Part shown: positions 9,384 through 18,800 of the stretch, in pieces
How positions within the stretch are numbered: position 1 is the stretch's first letter
How the letters are laid out: each line of letters begins with the position of its first letter
Origin: Helicobacter bilis
GTDB lineage: Bacteria; Campylobacterota; Campylobacteria; Campylobacterales; Helicobacteraceae
NCBI RefSeq assembly: GCF_001999985.1
Contig: NZ_CP019645.1
Span: 434,001-498,000 of the forward strand
Length of the DNA: 64,000 nucleotides
Direction of reading: 5' to 3'
Position numbers and translations under genes: made by a program
The notes under the pieces: generated by a model
What the model saw: only the letters and a program-made list of their open reading frames with translations
What the model was told of the DNA's origin: nothing
Databases searched by the model: none

Positions 9384-9402
9384 TTTTGCTGTTATAATAT
9401 CG
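9384..9402 (+). promoter_or_regulatory. Probable sigma-80 promoter for hom
   Basis: An extended -10 sequence TTGCTGTTATAAT (TATAAT at 9393-9398) lies 35 bp before the hom start in the gap after the YibQ-like gene. Campylobacterota housekeeping promoters typically depend on the -10 with little -35 conservation, which fits this site. Confidence 0.55.
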
Positions 9403-9432
9403 CACTGAAAAGAAAAGCATTCAAGGTATATT

Positions 9433-10719
9433 ATGAAAACTATAAATGTAGCAATTATTGGCGTTGGGGTTGTGGGGAGTAGCGTTATTGAGATTTTGCA
9501 GCAAAATAGAGATATCATACAGGCAAGAACAGGGGCTTTTATTATCCCAAAGATTGGTATCGCAAGAAATATTCACAATAAAAATGTCAATATCCCCTTA
9601 AGCACAAATATCGATGACGCGCTAAATGACCCAGAGATTGATATTATCGTAGAGCTTATGGGCGGTGTGGAGCTGCCTTATAAAATCGCCCTTAAAGCCT
9701 TAGCAAATAAAAAAGGCTTTGTTACTGCAAATAAAGCTATGCTTGCATATCACAGGCATGAGCTAGAGCTAAAAGGGAGTGAATCTTCCATTGGTTTTGA
9801 AGCGAGTGTGTGCGGTGGCATACCTATTATCAAGGCTTTGCGTGATGGCTTATGTGCGAATCATATCTTAAGTATCCGTGGCATTATGAATGGCACGAGT
9901 AACTATATCCTAACACAAATGAGTAATAACAACACAGATTTTGCTACTGCTTTGACACAAGCACAGAATCTAGGCTATGCAGAAGCCGATCCCACACTTG
10001 ATATTAATGGCAGTGATAGCGCACATAAGCTATTAATACTTGCTTCACTTGCCTATGGTATCCATGCGAAGATGGAGGATATTATCGTTGAGGGGATTGA
10101 AGATGTTAGCCTTGAAGATATCCGCTTTGCTTGTGAGCATGATTATAGTGTGAAGCTGCTAGGCATTGCTAAAAAGCAGGAAAATGCACTTGAATTACGC
10201 GTGCATTTATGTATGATACCAAAAGATTCTATGCTTGCAAAAACTGATGGTGCAATGAATGCCATTAGTGTAATAGGCGATAAAGTTGGTGAAAGCGTGT
10301 ATTATGGAGCGGGTGCTGGTGGGAGTGAGACGGCAAGCTCTGTTGTGAGTGATATTATAGAGATTGTGCGTAGCAAAACCGCACCTATGCTAGGCTATGT
10401 CGCAGGCTTTCAGCATAGCTTAGAGCAAAACATGGTGCTACTACCAAAAGATAAGATTATAAGTCGCTACTATGTGCGATTGCAAGTCGATGATAAGCCC
10501 GGCGTATTAGCACATATTGCAGAAGTATTAGCCACACATAATATTTCTATACAATCGCTTATCCAAAGAAAGCCAAAAGACCTTGACACACATTCAGCCC
10601 TGCTTTTACTTGCCACACATACATGCTCTGAAGTGCAGATAAAAAAAGCTTTAGAATCACTAGAAAACTTAAAAGAAGTCAGCAAAAAGCCCTATATGAT
10701 ACGAATAGAATCTTTGTAA
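9433..10719 (+). CDS. hom: Homoserine dehydrogenase
   Basis: Reduces aspartate semialdehyde to homoserine in threonine and methionine synthesis. The Rossmann motif IIGVGVVGSSV is at residues 8-18. The substrate domain shows GGIPIIKALRDGL and GIMNGTSNYILTQM, and the tail has the ACT regulatory domain from about residue 345 (DDKPGVLAHIAEVLATHNISI), suggesting feedback control by threonine. Length 428 is normal. ATG 9433 follows an AAGGTAT sequence. The next gene overlaps its stop codon by one base. Confidence 0.95.
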   Translation: MKTINVAIIGVGVVGSSVIEILQQNRDIIQARTGAFIIPKIGIARNIHNKNVNIPLSTNIDDALNDPEIDIIVELMGGVELPYKIALKALANKKGFVTANKAMLAYHRHELELKGSESSIGFEASVCGGIPIIKALRDGLCANHILSIRGIMNGTSNYILTQMSNNNTDFATALTQAQNLGYAEADPTLDINGSDSAHKLLILASLAYGIHAKMEDIIVEGIEDVSLEDIRFACEHDYSVKLLGIAKKQENALELRVHLCMIPKDSMLAKTDGAMNAISVIGDKVGESVYYGAGAGGSETASSVVSDIIEIVRSKTAPMLGYVAGFQHSLEQNMVLLPKDKIISRYYVRLQVDDKPGVLAHIAEVLATHNISIQSLIQRKPKDLDTHSALLLLATHTCSEVQIKKALESLENLKEVSKKPYMIRIESL

Positions 10720-11651
10720 TGCCTTGTATTTATTTCTTACTTTTTTCTCTATCCATTCTTTTTGTAGCTTGTGATAGCGATAAAAAAGATACAAATATTT
10801 TCATGCAAACTAGCAGTAATTTAGCATATACTACCGAAAAGCTAGATTCTAATTCGCTAACTTTAAAAGAGATTCCAAAAGAAGTAAATGATTATACAGC
10901 CCTTTATAATGCCTATTTGCAACGAAAAAGTAAAGGTAAAAAAAGCAGCATAAAAGAAGCAAAGATTATAGATAAAACCTTTGTAAGACTAAGACATACA
11001 TATAAAAATGATAAAGATATCATGCAGATTCTAGAATCTTTTTCGTGTATATTGCCAGATTGCAGTGCGACAAAGATAAAAGATACTTATTTCTACCCAG
11101 ATATGAATATACAAGAAGCCTTTTTTGCGATAATAGCGGATAAAAAGACAGAGATTTTCACGCATTTTGACATTATCAAAGATTATAGCTATGTGTTAAA
11201 AGACATGCAGACAACAAGTATCGACTTACAAGCCCAATATGATAAAATAACCCCATTTCAAACATTGAAATTCACATGGGATACACAATCTTTAGAGATA
11301 GCCCTCACCCCAAAAGAAGAGATATGCAAACCCTATATTTATACATATAGGACGATTTTTATACAAGATTCTGATGGTGTGAGAGTGGGACCGCAAGGAG
11401 AGCGATTAAGCGTATTTTCATATCCCACACAGCTTGTTGATTTTGTAGCAAAAAGTTGTGCTTGTGCGAGATTTTATAGGTATATCCCAGAACTCACCCA
11501 AGCAGAAAAGCAAGTAGCAAAAAATGCCCTAGCCCCAGATAAAAAACATTGCGAAAATCTCTCAATTGAGCGTAAAGCTTTATGGGATACATATATGCAA
11601 GATTCTAGAGTTATTAGAATCTTACAACATGAACAAAGTTTATATCCTTAG
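10719..11651 (+). CDS. Unrecognised putative lipoprotein translated after hom
   Basis: The ATG shares a base with the TAA of hom (TAATG), so translational coupling is likely. The N-terminus MPCIYFLLFSLSILFVAC is a short signal with lipobox LFVAC, followed by an acidic/serine-rich start of the mature protein. The remaining 290 residues show several cysteines (for example CILPDC and CACARFYRY) but no domain I recognise. It is likely periplasmic and membrane anchored. No function is assigned. Confidence 0.7.
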   Translation: MPCIYFLLFSLSILFVACDSDKKDTNIFMQTSSNLAYTTEKLDSNSLTLKEIPKEVNDYTALYNAYLQRKSKGKKSSIKEAKIIDKTFVRLRHTYKNDKDIMQILESFSCILPDCSATKIKDTYFYPDMNIQEAFFAIIADKKTEIFTHFDIIKDYSYVLKDMQTTSIDLQAQYDKITPFQTLKFTWDTQSLEIALTPKEEICKPYIYTYRTIFIQDSDGVRVGPQGERLSVFSYPTQLVDFVAKSCACARFYRYIPELTQAEKQVAKNALAPDKKHCENLSIERKALWDTYMQDSRVIRILQHEQSLYP

Positions 11652-11821
11652 ATTCTTAGTCTGTCAATGCAGTATCTAATAGAAAATATACCGCCCTATC
11701 CCAATTAAATAAAAATATCACTAAAACTAATTTCAACAACAATCACAAGCCAAACAATTAACGCTAAATAAAACAGCAATCAAACACTAAAACATGCAAA
11801 TAAAGCACCTACAATAAAAAC

Positions 11822-12130
11822 TCACTCTCCCTCAAAATTCCTTTTATCAAGCACCTCTAACCTTGCATCAAGCAGGGCTAATTGAAACTGCAAGAATCCT
11901 AGTATAAGATCTAGCTTTGCTTGTATTTGATTCTGTGTATCTTCAGCACTCTCTAACCATAAATCATCTTGTTTCAATCCCTCAAATAGCACAAATATAC
12001 GCTCTTTAAAGCTCTGTAAAAACTCCGTCTCACCAGTATTTACACCAAGCCTTATATCCTTAAATCCCTTTTCATCAACGCTATTTTCAATCTCACTCAG
12101 CGTTTGCAATACAACATCTTTTAATTCCAT
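11822..12130 (-). CDS. Small hypothetical protein with SFKERIFVLFEGL motif
   Basis: A 102-residue, acidic, mainly helical protein. The central segment EFLQSFKERIFVLFEGLKQ followed by a hydrophobic helix (LDLILGFLQFQLALLDARLEVLDKR) resembles the C-terminal part of CiaD-like proteins of Campylobacterota; this is recalled and weak. Its start overlaps the end of the upstream TPR-like gene by 10 bp, so both belong to one minus-strand transcript. No catalytic motif is visible. Confidence 0.6.
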   Translation of the reverse strand: MELKDVVLQTLSEIENSVDEKGFKDIRLGVNTGETEFLQSFKERIFVLFEGLKQDDLWLESAEDTQNQIQAKLDLILGFLQFQLALLDARLEVLDKRNFEGE

Positions 12131-12408
12131 TGACTAAACCACCCTGTTAAATTTTTTGGATTCTCTTTAAATATAGCGATTTTTTCCTGCATGAGTTTCA
12201 TGTCTAGATTCTTTGTGATAAGGCTTTTATCTCTCTTAAACTTTAATGCCATTTCATTTGCTTTTATGCCTAAATGTGCTTCTTTTATCAGCTCTGTGCT
12301 TAAGGTTTTAGAATCTTTTTCAAGCACCTGCTCAAAAAATGCCAACGCCTCTTCATGCCTGCCTATCATCTCATAAATATAGCCTAAGCTTAATAGTTTC
12401 CTACTCAT
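12121..12408 (-). CDS. Small TPR-like protein
   Basis: A 95-residue protein whose first half matches a tetratricopeptide repeat (LLSLGYIYEMIGRHEEALAFFEQVLEKDSK), followed by a helix and a C-terminal NLTGWFSQW segment. TPR units mediate protein contacts, so this is probably a small adaptor. It overlaps the next downstream gene (11822-12130), and upstream of it lies the FadL-like gene on the same strand with an 88-bp gap. Confidence 0.65.
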   Translation of the reverse strand: MSRKLLSLGYIYEMIGRHEEALAFFEQVLEKDSKTLSTELIKEAHLGIKANEMALKFKRDKSLITKNLDMKLMQEKIAIFKENPKNLTGWFSQWN

Positions 12409-12496
12409 AGCATTCCCCTAAATCATTAGAAAAATAAAGGCTAATTATAGCCTACTTCATCATTATTTCATATCTTTTTTGCAAAATGCCAAAGCA

Positions 12497-14236
12497 CTAC
12501 CACCTATATCCCAACGAAAAAGTAGCAATCCTAAGCTGTCCTACACCACCACTTGCATAAATGCTACTTGAGCTATCCTTAAAAGTATTACTCAAAGACA
12601 CACCCACATCAAAATCACGGAAATTATACTTCGCACCAAGCCCTATCATATAGCCATTACTATCAGGGATACCTATGGCAGTTTGTGGCACAGGGGCTTT
12701 ATCATACGCTGCTGAAAGCATAAGTCGCAGACGCTTTGTGATATAAGTCGCCCCAACCCTAAAAGTATGTGTATCCACCCAGCCATTCCCCATAGCTACC
12801 GCAGTAAAATCAGCCAAGCCCACCATACCCATGAGTTGCTCTTGGCTAAAGCTCTCTGGCACACTGCCCGGACTTGCGGTAAATTTTGCCTCGTCCCAGC
12901 CAAACTCTGTGTCAAACTTCCTACCCCTACTCCAAAATGTCCGCTCATAAGTCGCCTCTAGTCGTAACTTATGCTTATTTTTAAAGGTCCAGTCATGGCT
13001 ATATGCAATGGTTAGAATCTCAGGCATAGTTACATAAAGATATAGGGGGGCGTCCATTCGCACACTGCCTACTGGACCACCGATAATCGTATCTGCACTC
13101 ACCTTACCTTTAAACTGCATGGCAACCGGGCTATTATACACCACAGAAAACATACCGCCATCTCCCACTCTGGCCGACACACTTGCACGATAGCCAAAGC
13201 CTATATCACTACCATCACTTTTCTGCACGACTTGTGCTGTGCCGACAAGGCAGGTTTGAATTTTGGCTACCATAGCTTTAATGGCGTCTAGCCTAGTTGC
13301 ATTTGGTGGCAATCCAAGAAAAGGATATGCACCGGGATTCTCAATAATAGCATCAAACATGCCTGCCATATCGGGTGGGATAAGTCCGTCCGGTAAAGAT
13401 TCTAAAATTGTTGGATCAAAAGATGGTGTGCAATTTTTACCTGCCGTTGGTTCTTTTCCCTGCTGTATCTGTTCCTGCTGTATCTCTTCTGGCAATTTGT
13501 CGCCATTACCATTTTGCCCTTGTTGTTGGGCTGTCCCTAACGGCACATATACGATATTATTAAACTTCCCCATACCATATAAAAGGCGTGGGGCAAAACC
13601 CACAGAGATTCTATCTCTATAGGTGTAGCTAATCGATGGGGCAAACTCGATTAAGAATATAAACACATCTTGTAGAAACTCACCGCCTAAGCCATTCCAC
13701 TTCATCGCTAAACCACTAGGGGCGATGAAACTCGCCCCAAAGGTAAAGCCATTATAATTTTTTGATTTATAGAAAAATTTTGGCAACATAAAGTTTGTAT
13801 CGCCAGTCGAGCCATCTACCATAGCAGAATCTGCTTTTGTATGCTGCAATTCTATTTTCTTTGGTATTAAACTGCCAAGTATTCCCTCTACTTGCCCCAC
13901 AAGGCCCTTATAATCCATATATGTAACAGAACTTAAGCCTTGATTTGTAGTCGGCACTTGAAACTTAAATCCCGGGATATTAATAAGTGAGAAAGCAAAC
14001 TCAAACTCATGCTTATTTTCCCCCCAGTCATTTTTAAAGCCCATATTCGCAGGATTATAGTAACTTGCATCAGCACCCCTAGCCCCTGCTACATACGCAG
14101 AGCTTAAAGCTGTGGCATTCAAGCTTTGCTCTTGTATCTTAAAGCCATTTGCCGACATCTTCGCATAAAACATACATGATAATAGACATAATACTACTGC
14201 TTTTGTATTTATGCCTATTTGCTGACATCTTCGCAT
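12497..14236 (-). CDS. OMPP1/FadL/TodX-family outer-membrane protein
   Basis: A beta-barrel outer-membrane protein of the long-chain fatty acid/hydrocarbon channel family. After the signal peptide come the family hallmarks GFKIQEQSLNATALSSAYVAGA and ARGADASYYNPANMGF (NPA-type plug), then alternating beta strands to a C-terminal aromatic residue (FSLGYRW). The frame is open back to 15289, but residues upstream of 14236 translate repeats, so I place the start at ATG 14236. That gives 579 residues with a plausible signal (AVVLCLLSCMFYAKMSA, cleavage before NGF). No ribosome site is clear there; ATG 14278 or a non-standard start is possible because the signal region is tandemly duplicated. The H. 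pylori relative is HP0839 (recalled). Confidence 0.8.
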   Translation of the reverse strand: MRRCQQIGINTKAVVLCLLSCMFYAKMSANGFKIQEQSLNATALSSAYVAGARGADASYYNPANMGFKNDWGENKHEFEFAFSLINIPGFKFQVPTTNQGLSSVTYMDYKGLVGQVEGILGSLIPKKIELQHTKADSAMVDGSTGDTNFMLPKFFYKSKNYNGFTFGASFIAPSGLAMKWNGLGGEFLQDVFIFLIEFAPSISYTYRDRISVGFAPRLLYGMGKFNNIVYVPLGTAQQQGQNGNGDKLPEEIQQEQIQQGKEPTAGKNCTPSFDPTILESLPDGLIPPDMAGMFDAIIENPGAYPFLGLPPNATRLDAIKAMVAKIQTCLVGTAQVVQKSDGSDIGFGYRASVSARVGDGGMFSVVYNSPVAMQFKGKVSADTIIGGPVGSVRMDAPLYLYVTMPEILTIAYSHDWTFKNKHKLRLEATYERTFWSRGRKFDTEFGWDEAKFTASPGSVPESFSQEQLMGMVGLADFTAVAMGNGWVDTHTFRVGATYITKRLRLMLSAAYDKAPVPQTAIGIPDSNGYMIGLGAKYNFRDFDVGVSLSNTFKDSSSSIYASGGVGQLRIATFSLGYRW

Positions 14237-14302
14237 AAAACATACATGAAAATAGACATAATACCAACGCTTTTGCATGTATGCCTGTTTGCCGACATCT
14301 TC
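14148..14302. repeat. 70-bp tandem duplication over the FadL-like signal peptide
   Basis: Two units (14148-14217 and 14218-14287) and a third partial unit (14288-14302) each begin TTTGC(C/T)GACATCTTC. The units differ by a handful of substitutions. Because 70 is not a multiple of three, the duplicate encodes the same kind of signal peptide in a different frame (ALVLCLFSCMFYAKMSA in the outer copy, AVVLCLLSCMFYAKMSA in the inner copy). This obscures the true translation start. Confidence 0.85.
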
Positions 14303-14303
14303 A

Positions 14304-15110
14304 GTTTGTATTATTTTGTCGTTTTGGGAAAAAGCATTCTTGTCGTTTTGTGTTTTTTTGTCATTTTGAGCGAGGGCGAAAAATCTTTTTTTTATATTTG
14401 TGGTTTTTTGTTTGCTTGTCATTTTGGGAAAAAGCATTCTTGTCGTTTTGTGTTTTCTTGTCATTTTGAGCGATAGCGAAAAATCTCTTTTAGAATCTTG
14501 GCTAGATATTCCGCTTCGCTCAATATGACAATCTATTGTTTTAGATTCTAAAACCTTGTCATATTGTGTTTGTATTATTTTGTCATTTTGGGAAAAAGCA
14601 TTCTTGTCATTTTGTGTTTTCTTGTCATTTTGAGCGATAGCGAAAAATCTCTTTTTTATATTTGTGGTTTTTTGTTTTCTTGTCATTTTGAGCGAGGGCG
14701 AAATATCTCTTTTAGAATCTTGGCTAGATATTTCGCTTCGCTCAATATGACAATTTTTAGATTCTAGATTCTTATCCAAATGGGTGGGTGCAGGGCGTAG
14801 GGGTGCAAAATTGCAAGATTCTAGATTCTGTTTAGAGATTAGGTTTTGTTTAAATTCTAAAACCTTGTCATATTGAGCCATAGGCGAAAAATCTTTTTTT
14901 GTTTTTATACCCTTAATTTTCATATTTGCGGTTTTATGTGTTATACCCGCTACATTTGTTTCCACATCTTTAACACTTTGTTTGCTTGTCATTTTGAGCG
15001 AGGACGAAAAATCTTTTTTAGAATCTAAATCTTGCTTAGATTCTAGGTTAGATACTTCAGCTAACGCCGTAGTATGACAAACTATCTTAGATTGCAAAAC
15101 TTTGCCATTT
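14304..15110. repeat. Cluster of dispersed palindromic repeats upstream of the FadL-like gene
   Basis: The stretch is packed with units containing TTGTCATTTTGAGCGA and GCTCAATATGACAA that can pair with each other. A 123-bp segment is directly repeated (14304-14426 and 14568-14690). The 930-codon minus-strand frame crosses all of it without a stop and gives peptides such as CHIERSEISSQDSKRD, the typical translation of this repeat. I treat it as noncoding repeat DNA that happens to be open, not as a protein domain. Confidence 0.8.
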
Positions 15111-15400
15111 CTTAGAGAATCTCTGCTTTGCATATCAAGCAAAGAATCTGTTTTAGATTCTATGATATTTGTATCTTGCTGTTTTATTATGGTTTTGAAT
15201 CTTTGCGAATGTATAAAATTATGTTTTTTGCCCCAAATCCCTACACCCATATATTGAAATAATTTTAATATATAATTGTTTTTATACATTCTCTACCCCA
15301 AAATATTTTTACTCTCAATCATTTATATTGCGTATTTTACAAGCATTTGTGTAAATGATCGTTACCACCCTTTTACATTATGATACACTAATGCAATGAT

Positions 15401-15481
15401 ATATTTGCAAATATGTTTCATAAATCGACATTATAGCCTAAAATTTGGATTTTTCTCCAAATATTTGCATATGCAAATATT
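15401..15481. promoter_or_regulatory. Pair of related perfect palindromes at the left edge of the island
   Basis: ATATTTGCAAATAT (15401-15414) and a perfect 22-bp palindrome at 15460-15481 with core ATTTGCATATGCAAAT share half-sites. Between them lies another inverted repeat, ATTTGGA/TCCAAAT (15443-15462). They sit between the minus-strand FadL-like region and the start of the phage-derived frame. They could be operators or an attachment/recombination site; only the symmetry is seen. Confidence 0.45.
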
Positions 15482-15814
15482 AAAATGTGGTTTTTTAAAG
15501 ACATTAGTGCGAAGGCTTAATGACCCTTTAGATTCTATGCAAGAGTTAAAAAGGCTGCAAAAGCAAGAAAATTACTGCCACTAGCAAGAAGCAAACATGC
15601 AAGCATTGATAACTTACAAAATGCCCTAAGTGATACAGACTTTAAAGCTACATTACTGCAAGGCTACAAACAAGTAACAGATGATGCAATTGAAAGCTTA
15701 GGACTTGATAATCAACTCACAAATACTTTAATACGAGAAACACAAAAGCTAGAATCTAAACCAAATATAAGTCTAAGCGAAGCGATAGAATTACGCAAAA
15801 ATATAAATGAAATC

Positions 15815-18800
15815 ATGCGAAATTATGAAAAAAGCAGCAGTGATTTAAAGAAGTTTAGGGCAAATAAACACCTAGATAACATAAAAGATAATATTGATAA
15901 TGCGATTAAAAACGCCCTAGATTCTAAGGTTATAAAAGATGAAATTGCAATAAGGGAATTTGGCGAAAATTATCCACAATTTTATCATAAACCACAAGAA
16001 GCAATCAGCCATTTACTAGAAACAAGAAGTGGGCAAGTTCAAGCTGCGATGCATAAAAAAGGCGTGGGTGATATTGATTTTATTTGGGGTGATTCTGAAA
16101 AAGGTTTGCAACATATATTAGAGAGACGCACCCAACAATATGGGGAGGAAAAAGCTTTAAAATTTGTAAAAGATTTGCCTAGAATGATAGATGAAGCAGT
16201 TGTCTTTGAGAGTCTAAAGCATAAAATTATTTTAAAAACACCAAAAGCAACAATCGTCTTAGGAAAAAGAGAAAACAATCAATTCGTATTAAGTGGTTTT
16301 TATGATCGTAAAAACAAGAAGTTGGGGATTAGCAGTCCTAGTTACGAAGCTAATTTTACAGATAAGTCGGGATTCCAACATAACGATGGCGGTGTTCTCT
16401 TATCAAACCGCCCAAATCCTACCCAAAAAACATTAACGCGTCAAGAAGCAGACGAACTTTTTTCAAACTTTCAACAAGCAAATAAAAACTACGCACAAAT
16501 AAAAGAGTCTTTAAATGACAAATTTGCCAAAGCCCTAACCAAAGGCATGAATAAAAAAGACTTAGATTCAAGACTTACCATAGAGCAATGGAAACAAAGA
16601 GTGCTAGACACACAATGGGGTGATAGCATAAAAGGGCTAGAGAACACAATATTTAAAAACTTTAATCCAAGAATGCAAAAACACACACAAATGCTAACAA
16701 TACTTAGGGCATTAGACAGAAATGTAAAGCTAAATGATGATACATTCCCAATTGATTTTACTAAGATTTTAAGCGATATTGAGAATCTAGAAAAGCTTAC
16801 ACTGCACCCTGAAATCTATCCTATACTCGATACTTTTAAAAGCTATGCTAAAAGCTATCAATTCGCCCAAGAAATAAGCAAAGCAAAAGCATTAGAAAAC
16901 CAAGTAGGCAGCGGTGCATTAGCCACAACACTAGAGGGCAGAATAAAAGTCTTTTTAACCAATAGATTATTTAAAAAGCTTTTTGCCTTTATCCCTTACA
17001 TAGGCGATAATGCAGCCATAACAAAAGCCTTGCAAAGTGCTATAAAAGATTTAAAATACCCAAGTGAAATCACACTAGAAACGCTTAAAGTGCTAAATAA
17101 AGCAGATTTAGACAAAGGCTTTAAACCCATAAAAGATAAAGAGAATAAACCAAGATTTGAATACAAGGCAAACACACCTTTAAGTGATAAAGAATTACAG
17201 AGCCAAATAAGAGGTAATACACAGATATTAACCCCAAAAGATACAAGCGAGATAGAAGCCATTGCAAGTAATCCACTCATTCAAAACATGGAGAGACAAG
17301 CAAAGTATAATGAAGAACTCACACAAAAAATAAGCCAATTTGAAGCAAATAAAGAAAACATTCAACAAGATATATTAAATAATCTAGTTGTTGCCACACA
17401 AGAGATAAAGCAAAACACAGAGTTATTAAAACAACTAGCCCAACAACTCACACACAATAACCCAATCCACACGCCAAATAAAAGCATAATAAAAGCAGAG
17501 GCAAATAATGAAACCTATTTCATAACAACAGATAAAAACAACATCACAGCCATAGAAAAACAAGAATTGCAGCTAGCACAGCCAAAAACTTATGATGAGT
17601 TAATGCAAAGAGACAAAAACGAAAACGCAACACTAGAATCATACAGAGACCAATATGCAGATATAGCAGAGATAAAAGAAGCACAAGCACAGAAGCAATT
17701 GTTGTTAGAGTATAAGCCAGAAGTTGCGAAAGCTAGTGAAACAATAGAAAAAGGCGTAGATGAAAAAATAAAAGTGTTACCTAAAATCAACTTAAATACA
17801 GCAAAAAGAGGCGAGATAAAAGAATACTTGTCGCAAATTTTAAAGCCGATTTTAGACAAACCTTTGAGAAATACGCAGGGCTTACAAGCCTATTTAAATA
17901 ACGCTTCAATCGATAAAATGATAAGCGATAAAGCCATAACAAAAAGCGTAGAAAACGGATTTAGTAAGCAAGAACACTTAGAAGCGGTGGCGGATATAGA
18001 AAGGCTTTTTAGCATCTCTAAAGAAGCAATCGCACACAGCCACAGAGAGAATAACCCGGGCGTAATCATTCACAGATTAAACGCACCTTTTAAAGAATCT
18101 AATGCACTGATAACGACAAAAGAAAGCCTAGATAAAAATAAAAATAGAATATATAGTGTAGAGTTAGAATTAACCCCTCGCTTCAACACTTCTACACGCC
18201 CGACAGATATAGAAGCTAACAAGGGCGGTTTTAACTCACTAAATGGACAAGGCGGACAAAACTTACCGACTATTGCTAAAACCGATACCGACATTATACC
18301 ACAAAAGCTAACAGAACGCATAAAAAACGATTTAGATTCTAACGATTATGCAGAAATGCTAAAAAGTTTAAAGCAATTAGAAAATAAACAAGCAGAGATT
18401 GATACATTTACAAATGAAGCCAACTTAATACGCAACACTTTAGAAAAGCAAGAGACAGAGAAATATGAAAAAATAGTAAGTCCTTTATTTGATAAATATC
18501 CAATAATGAAAGAGTTTTACAATGAAAGAGATATAAATACACATATCTATTTTAAACGCTTTAAAAACGAGTTTTTAGAGCGATACAACACGCAATATGA
18601 TTTCTTTACTTTAGATGAAAAAGCCTTTCTAGCTAAATATCCAAATTTTACTCAACAAGACTATAAGGAAGCTACAACACAGAATCTAAAAGCCTTAAAA
18701 GATAAAAATGTAAGCATAAATGAATATGTCTCTTTTGCTAAAGAATATATGGATATTGTAAATAATCCTGTTTTTGAAAAGATGGCGAAAGAAATTGATT

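Noticed and set aside
14237-15289. N-terminal extension making the FadL-like protein 930 residues
   Set aside because: The extra 351 residues translate palindromic and tandem repeat DNA, lack domain character and place a signal peptide in the middle of the chain.
15396-15584. 62-residue plus-strand ORF at the island edge
   Set aside because: It covers the palindromes and then runs out of frame over the start of the polyvalent reading frame; no ribosome site or family.
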